A stretch of DNA of 64,000 nt, taken from Treponema sp. (GTDB lineage: Bacteria; Spirochaetota; Spirochaetia; Treponematales; Treponemataceae). The position numbers and the translations under genes are program-made. Location of the stretch: positions 186,001 to 250,000 of the forward strand of contig JAFUTH010000014.1 of NCBI GenBank assembly GCA_017484285.1, read 5' to 3'. Under the pieces are notes generated by a model, which had not been told where the DNA came from, searched no databases, and was given only the letters and a program-made list of their open reading frames with translations. Position 1 is the stretch's first letter. Each line of letters begins with the position of its first letter. Below are positions 61,167 through 64,000 of the stretch, piece after piece.

Positions 61167-61195
61167 TTGAAAAAAAATCGTATTGACGGTAGAGT
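61167..61195 (+). promoter_or_regulatory. Bactofilin promoter, leaderless arrangement
   Basis: TTGAAA (61167-61172), 17 bp, TAGAGT (61190-61195), then 6 nt to ATG 61202. No Shine-Dalgarno sequence. Confidence 0.65.
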
Positions 61196-61201
61196 AGTGC
61201 T

Positions 61202-61567
61202 ATGTTTGATGTGAAAGACAGTGACTTCTTCGATGTTGAGGAAGAAGATTTTGATACTATTTTGGCGAGCGACATTTCTTTCCGTGGGAATATCCGCTTC
61301 AAAAAACCGTTTATGATTCGCGGTACGGTCACTGGGGCAATTGACGCAACGAGTGATTTGGTTGTCGATACGGGCGCTGTCGTTTCCGCAGAGATTTCAG
61401 CTTTTCGCGTGCTTGTTCGAGGTACGGTCGAGGGCAATATTACTGCGAAAGACGTCGTTTTTGTCACTTCTTCTGGCTCGGTAACGGGCGATATTTCTTC
61501 TAAACAAGTCGTGCTTGAGCCAGGCGCTCATTTTTCTGGAAAGTGCACAATGACAACAGGAGCCTAA
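61202..61567 (+). CDS. Bactofilin-family cytoskeletal protein
   Basis: 121 residues with the bactofilin beta-helix: ASDISFRGNIRFKKPFMIRG, TVTGAIDATSDLVVDTGAVV, RVLVRGTVEGNITAKDVVFV and SGSVTGDISSKQVVLEPGAH, repeating every 17-19 residues. Bactofilins polymerise without nucleotide and shape cell curvature or place envelope proteins. N-terminal 20 residues are acidic and Phe/Asp-rich. Probably cotranscribed with the TPR gene 1 bp downstream. Confidence 0.93.
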   Translation: MFDVKDSDFFDVEEEDFDTILASDISFRGNIRFKKPFMIRGTVTGAIDATSDLVVDTGAVVSAEISAFRVLVRGTVEGNITAKDVVFVTSSGSVTGDISSKQVVLEPGAHFSGKCTMTTGA

Positions 61568-61568
61568 T

Positions 61569-62192
61569 ATGAAAAAAAACACCTTACTTTTTGCTTTATT
61601 TTTCTCACTTTCGGTGGGGCTTTTTGCGCAGTCAAAGCCTGACGCGCTTGTCTTGTACCGAAACGGCAATTATCCAGAAGCAATCAAAATTTGTGAGCAA
61701 GAGATTGCCGCAAATCCGCGCAATATCGACTCGTACTGCGTGTTGTGCTGGTCTCTCGTGCGTAATCGTCAGTATGCAGAAGCTGAACTTCGCTCTACTG
61801 AAGCGCGTCAGATTGCTCCGGGCGATGTCCGTCTCATGGAAGTGCTCGCCGAGGCAAAATATTATCAAGGAAAAAACAACGAAGCGATTGAAATGTTCAG
61901 AACATACATTGCGAACGCTCCTGCAAATGCCGCTCGAATCGGAAATGCTTATTACTATCTTGGTGAAATCTATATCCGTCAGGGAAAGTATCAGCACGCT
62001 GACATCGCTATGACGACGGCAGTGTACACAGAACCGCTTGTTGATTTGTGGTGGACGCGCTGTGGATATGCGCGCGAAATGGCAGGAAGCTATCCTTCGG
62101 CGCTTGAGGCATATTCAAAAGCGCTTGAACTCAACAGCTCGCAGGGCGATGCCGCCCGTGGCAAAGAGCGCGTTACGGCACGATTGCGATAA
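61569..62192 (+). CDS. Exported TPR protein next to bactofilin
   Basis: 207 residues. Signal peptide (MKKNTLLFALFFSLSVGLFA, cleaved before QSKPD) and five TPR-type units: ALVLYRNGNYPEAIKICEQE, SYCVLCWSLVRNRQYAEAEL, MEVLAEAKYYQGKNNEAIEM, AYYYLGEIYIRQGKYQHADI, REMAGSYPSALEAYSKALEL. Periplasmic scaffold; may link bactofilin function to the envelope (inference). AGGAGC before the ATG. Confidence 0.85.
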   Translation: MKKNTLLFALFFSLSVGLFAQSKPDALVLYRNGNYPEAIKICEQEIAANPRNIDSYCVLCWSLVRNRQYAEAELRSTEARQIAPGDVRLMEVLAEAKYYQGKNNEAIEMFRTYIANAPANAARIGNAYYYLGEIYIRQGKYQHADIAMTTAVYTEPLVDLWWTRCGYAREMAGSYPSALEAYSKALELNSSQGDAARGKERVTARLR

Positions 62193-62196
62193 TTTC

Positions 62197-63648
62197 ATGA
62201 GCGAATTACACAGAACTATCCACTTTGAAACGCTCGGCTGCCGCTTGAATCAAGTTGAGAGCGAAGGGGCGGCTCGTTTTTTTAGCGACGCGGGATTTCC
62301 CGTCACGATGGAGCCATTCACCGCAAAATCTTTCGACGAAAATGCCGCGCTCTGCGTGGTAAACACCTGCACGGTCACGGCAAAAGCAGAGCAAAAGGCG
62401 CGGCGGATTATCCGAATGCTCTTAAAAACGTGCCCGAACGCCGCCGTTGCCGTTACGGGGTGCTATGCCCAGCTCAATCAAAAAGATTTGCTCGCAATTG
62501 ACGAGCGAATCTGCGTTTTGGGCGGTCAGCACAAAGGCTCGCTTGCTGATGTTCCGTTTCTTCTCAAAAATCTGCTTGCGCAAAATCCTGCTTTAGACGG
62601 GAACGCGGTTTCTGCTGAAATTCAGAAATTCTTCGACAGAGAAAATGTGTCTTCTGAGCCGAACAAAATCACTTCTCCGTTCCGCCTTTCCACGGACACT
62701 TTTATCAATCATTCGCGCTCTTCTCTTAAAATTCAGGACGGTTGTAATTGCGTGTGCACGTATTGCCGAATCCGGCTTGCGCGGGGAAAGTCCATTTCTC
62801 TTGCGGCGAGCGAAGTTTTGGCGCGCGTGAAGGCTCTTGAAAGCGCGGGGCAGAATGAAGTCGTCATTACCACGGTGAACATCGGCCAATATGTGAGCGA
62901 ATACGAAGGAAAGCGCGTTCGATTCGCCGAACTTTTGGAGCTGATTTTGTCTCAGACCGAAAAAATCAAAATCCGCATTTCAAGCCTGTACCCCGAAATC
63001 GTTGACGAAAAATTGGCGCAACTTTTTGAAAATCCGCGTGTGTGCCCGTATTTCCACATTTCCGTGCAGAGCGGAAGTGACGCAGTGCTCGCAAAAATGA
63101 AGCGACCGTACAAAATTGAGGCGGTCTATCGCGCGACAGAGCTTTTGAAAAAAGCGAAACAGAATCCCTTCATCGCCTGTGACATCATCGCGGGCTTTCC
63201 CGGTGAGAGCAACGAGGATTTTGACCTCACGATGAAAATGCTTTCTGACTGCGGTTTTACTTTCGTGCATGCCTTTCCGTTCAGCCCTCGACCGGGAACT
63301 GAGGCATTCAAAATGCGCCCGATGGTTCCGAATTACGAGACCGACAAGCGAATTGCCCGCCTTGAAGAATTCAACAAAAAATCAAAGACTGCGTACATCA
63401 CTTCTTTTGTTGGGAAAACGCTCCCCGCCGTGTGTGAAAGTGTGCACCGTGCGCGTCTTGTCCGCGACCGCGTGATAATCCATGCCGTCACGGAGAATTT
63501 TTTGCACTGCCAGCTTGTGTTTTCGCCAAACGACACGAATATCCCCAAAGCAGGGAGCGTCGTGAGCGTGAAAGTGATTCGTCCGCTTGCCGAAAATGAG
63601 CGCACGGGTGAAAGTGATACATTGGCGATAGTGAGCGACCCGCTTTAG
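62197..63648 (+). CDS. mtaB: MtaB, tRNA t6A37 methylthiotransferase
   Basis: Radical-SAM enzyme that adds a methylthio group to t6A at position 37 of tRNAs reading ANN codons. 483 residues: UPF0004 domain with cluster ligands Cys15 (TLGCRLNQVE), Cys58 (VVNTCTVTAKAEQKAR) and Cys89 (VTGCYAQ); radical-SAM Cys183, Cys187 and Cys190 (DGCNCVCTYCR); C-terminal TRAM-like region. Contains two Fe-S clusters. ATG 62197 is 4 nt after the previous stop with no clear ribosome-binding site. Confidence 0.92.
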   Translation: MSELHRTIHFETLGCRLNQVESEGAARFFSDAGFPVTMEPFTAKSFDENAALCVVNTCTVTAKAEQKARRIIRMLLKTCPNAAVAVTGCYAQLNQKDLLAIDERICVLGGQHKGSLADVPFLLKNLLAQNPALDGNAVSAEIQKFFDRENVSSEPNKITSPFRLSTDTFINHSRSSLKIQDGCNCVCTYCRIRLARGKSISLAASEVLARVKALESAGQNEVVITTVNIGQYVSEYEGKRVRFAELLELILSQTEKIKIRISSLYPEIVDEKLAQLFENPRVCPYFHISVQSGSDAVLAKMKRPYKIEAVYRATELLKKAKQNPFIACDIIAGFPGESNEDFDLTMKMLSDCGFTFVHAFPFSPRPGTEAFKMRPMVPNYETDKRIARLEEFNKKSKTAYITSFVGKTLPAVCESVHRARLVRDRVIIHAVTENFLHCQLVFSPNDTNIPKAGSVVSVKVIRPLAENERTGESDTLAIVSDPL

Positions 63649-63653
63649 CGGGG

Positions 63654-63702
63654 CAAAAGTCGTGAGACGACTTTTGAGCGAGTCTCGGCAAAATCTGCGA
63701 TT
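63654..63702. repeat. Two adjacent hairpins after mtaB
   Basis: AAAAGTCGT-GAG-ACGACTTTT (63655-63675) and CAAAATC-TGC-GATTTTG (63690-63706 region). There is no T-run, so it is not a typical terminator. The two-hairpin plan recalls families A and B without their outer arms. Confidence 0.5.
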
Positions 63703-63735
63703 TTGACGCGGATGGTGTAGCGCGGTTGTACTCTA

Positions 63736-63764
63736 TTCTCACTTTTCACACAATCTGCTATAAT
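63736..63764 (+). promoter_or_regulatory. argH promoter
   Basis: TTCTCA (63736-63741), 17 bp, extended -10 TGC-TATAAT (63759-63764), 11 nt before ATG 63776. No Shine-Dalgarno sequence follows. Confidence 0.6.
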
Positions 63765-63775
63765 TCTCTTCACTT

Positions 63776-64000
63776 ATGAAAAACGAAAACACTCCTCACG
63801 GAACAATCACTGACAATAATCATGCGGCTCTCTGGCACGGGCGATTTGCCGAAGGCCCTGACGCCGCCGCCGTTGAATTTGAAACTTCGATTCATGTTGA
63901 CGAGCGCATGGCTTTGGACGATATTCACGGCTCAATGGCTCACGCCGCTATGCTCGCTAAGCAGGGGATTATTTCAGACGAGGAGAACAAGACGATTCAA
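63776..64000 (+). CDS. argH: Argininosuccinate lyase, N-terminal part (cut by window edge)
   Basis: The first 75 codons of argH, which splits argininosuccinate into arginine and fumarate. LWHGRFAEGPDAAAVEFETS (20-39), then IHVDERMALDDIHGSMAHAA (39-58) and MLAKQGIIS match the conserved N-terminal region of the family. The first 17 residues are a polar extension. The catalytic Ser and His lie beyond the window. Confidence 0.92.
   Translation, partial: MKNENTPHGTITDNNHAALWHGRFAEGPDAAAVEFETSIHVDERMALDDIHGSMAHAAMLAKQGIISDEENKTIQ

Noticed and set aside
63654..63702. Terminator after mtaB
   Set aside because: Hairpins are present but no T-run follows on either strand.

Overview
The window looks like chromosomal DNA of a Treponema-type spirochaete. 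The evidence is a tandem pair of FlaA flagellar sheath genes followed by a FliG-like gene, GGDEF proteins, a bactofilin, many signal-peptide or TPR proteins of spirochaetal style, a eukaryote-type NADP isocitrate dehydrogenase, LL-diaminopimelate aminotransferase and a class II aldolase. Base composition is medium GC in most of the window and clearly AT-rich from about 48.0 to 55.7 kb. No rRNA, tRNA or CRISPR array was found.

Layout. 0-4.3 kb: partial sensor kinase and OmpR regulator, icd, a GGDEF-GAF protein, an exported protein. 4.4-10.3 kb: sufCBD and, after two small genes, sufS; the two suf units share a 26-bp upstream element. 10.3-19 kb: dapL, a predicted outer-membrane protein, an OmpA-like protein, a MltD-like transglycosylase, TPR proteins. 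19-24.8 kb: yajC-secD-secF, ispH and an orphan nuclease-like gene. 24.8-34.8 kb: ilvD, an InlB-repeat lipoprotein, an ATP-grasp enzyme, a second GGDEF-GAF gene, a YitT transporter, ilvB, fba. 35-41 kb: flaA1-flaA2, fliG-like, an M16C peptidase. 41-45.3 kb: small and unknown genes and clpB. 45.3-55.7 kb: an XRE regulator divergent from a surface glycan operon (cytidylyltransferase, SDR, CDP-polyol phosphotransferase, flippase, glycosyltransferases, acyltransferase, polymerase). 56-59.2 kb: a defence island (AbiEi/AbiEii, then an AlbA_2 ATPase) set in the glycan locus; a frameshifted glycosyltransferase follows. 60.4-64 kb: small genes, bactofilin, TPR protein, MtaB, start of argH.

Three cross-cutting signals stand out. 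First, many genes have no Shine-Dalgarno sequence but have a sigma70-like promoter whose -10 box ends exactly 6 nt before ATG, which predicts leaderless mRNAs. Second, families of palindromic elements with an outer stem and internal hairpins are scattered between genes; one copy lies in frame inside the ATP-grasp gene, and others fill the gaps of the suf operon. Third, two regulator or defence genes have clustered repeats upstream that look like operators, and the defence genes are bracketed by copies of one short motif.

The genes serve Fe-S cluster assembly (suf) with Fe-S client enzymes nearby (ilvD, ispH, mtaB), branched-chain amino acid, lysine/peptidoglycan and arginine synthesis, protein export, periplasmic flagella and envelope glycan synthesis.
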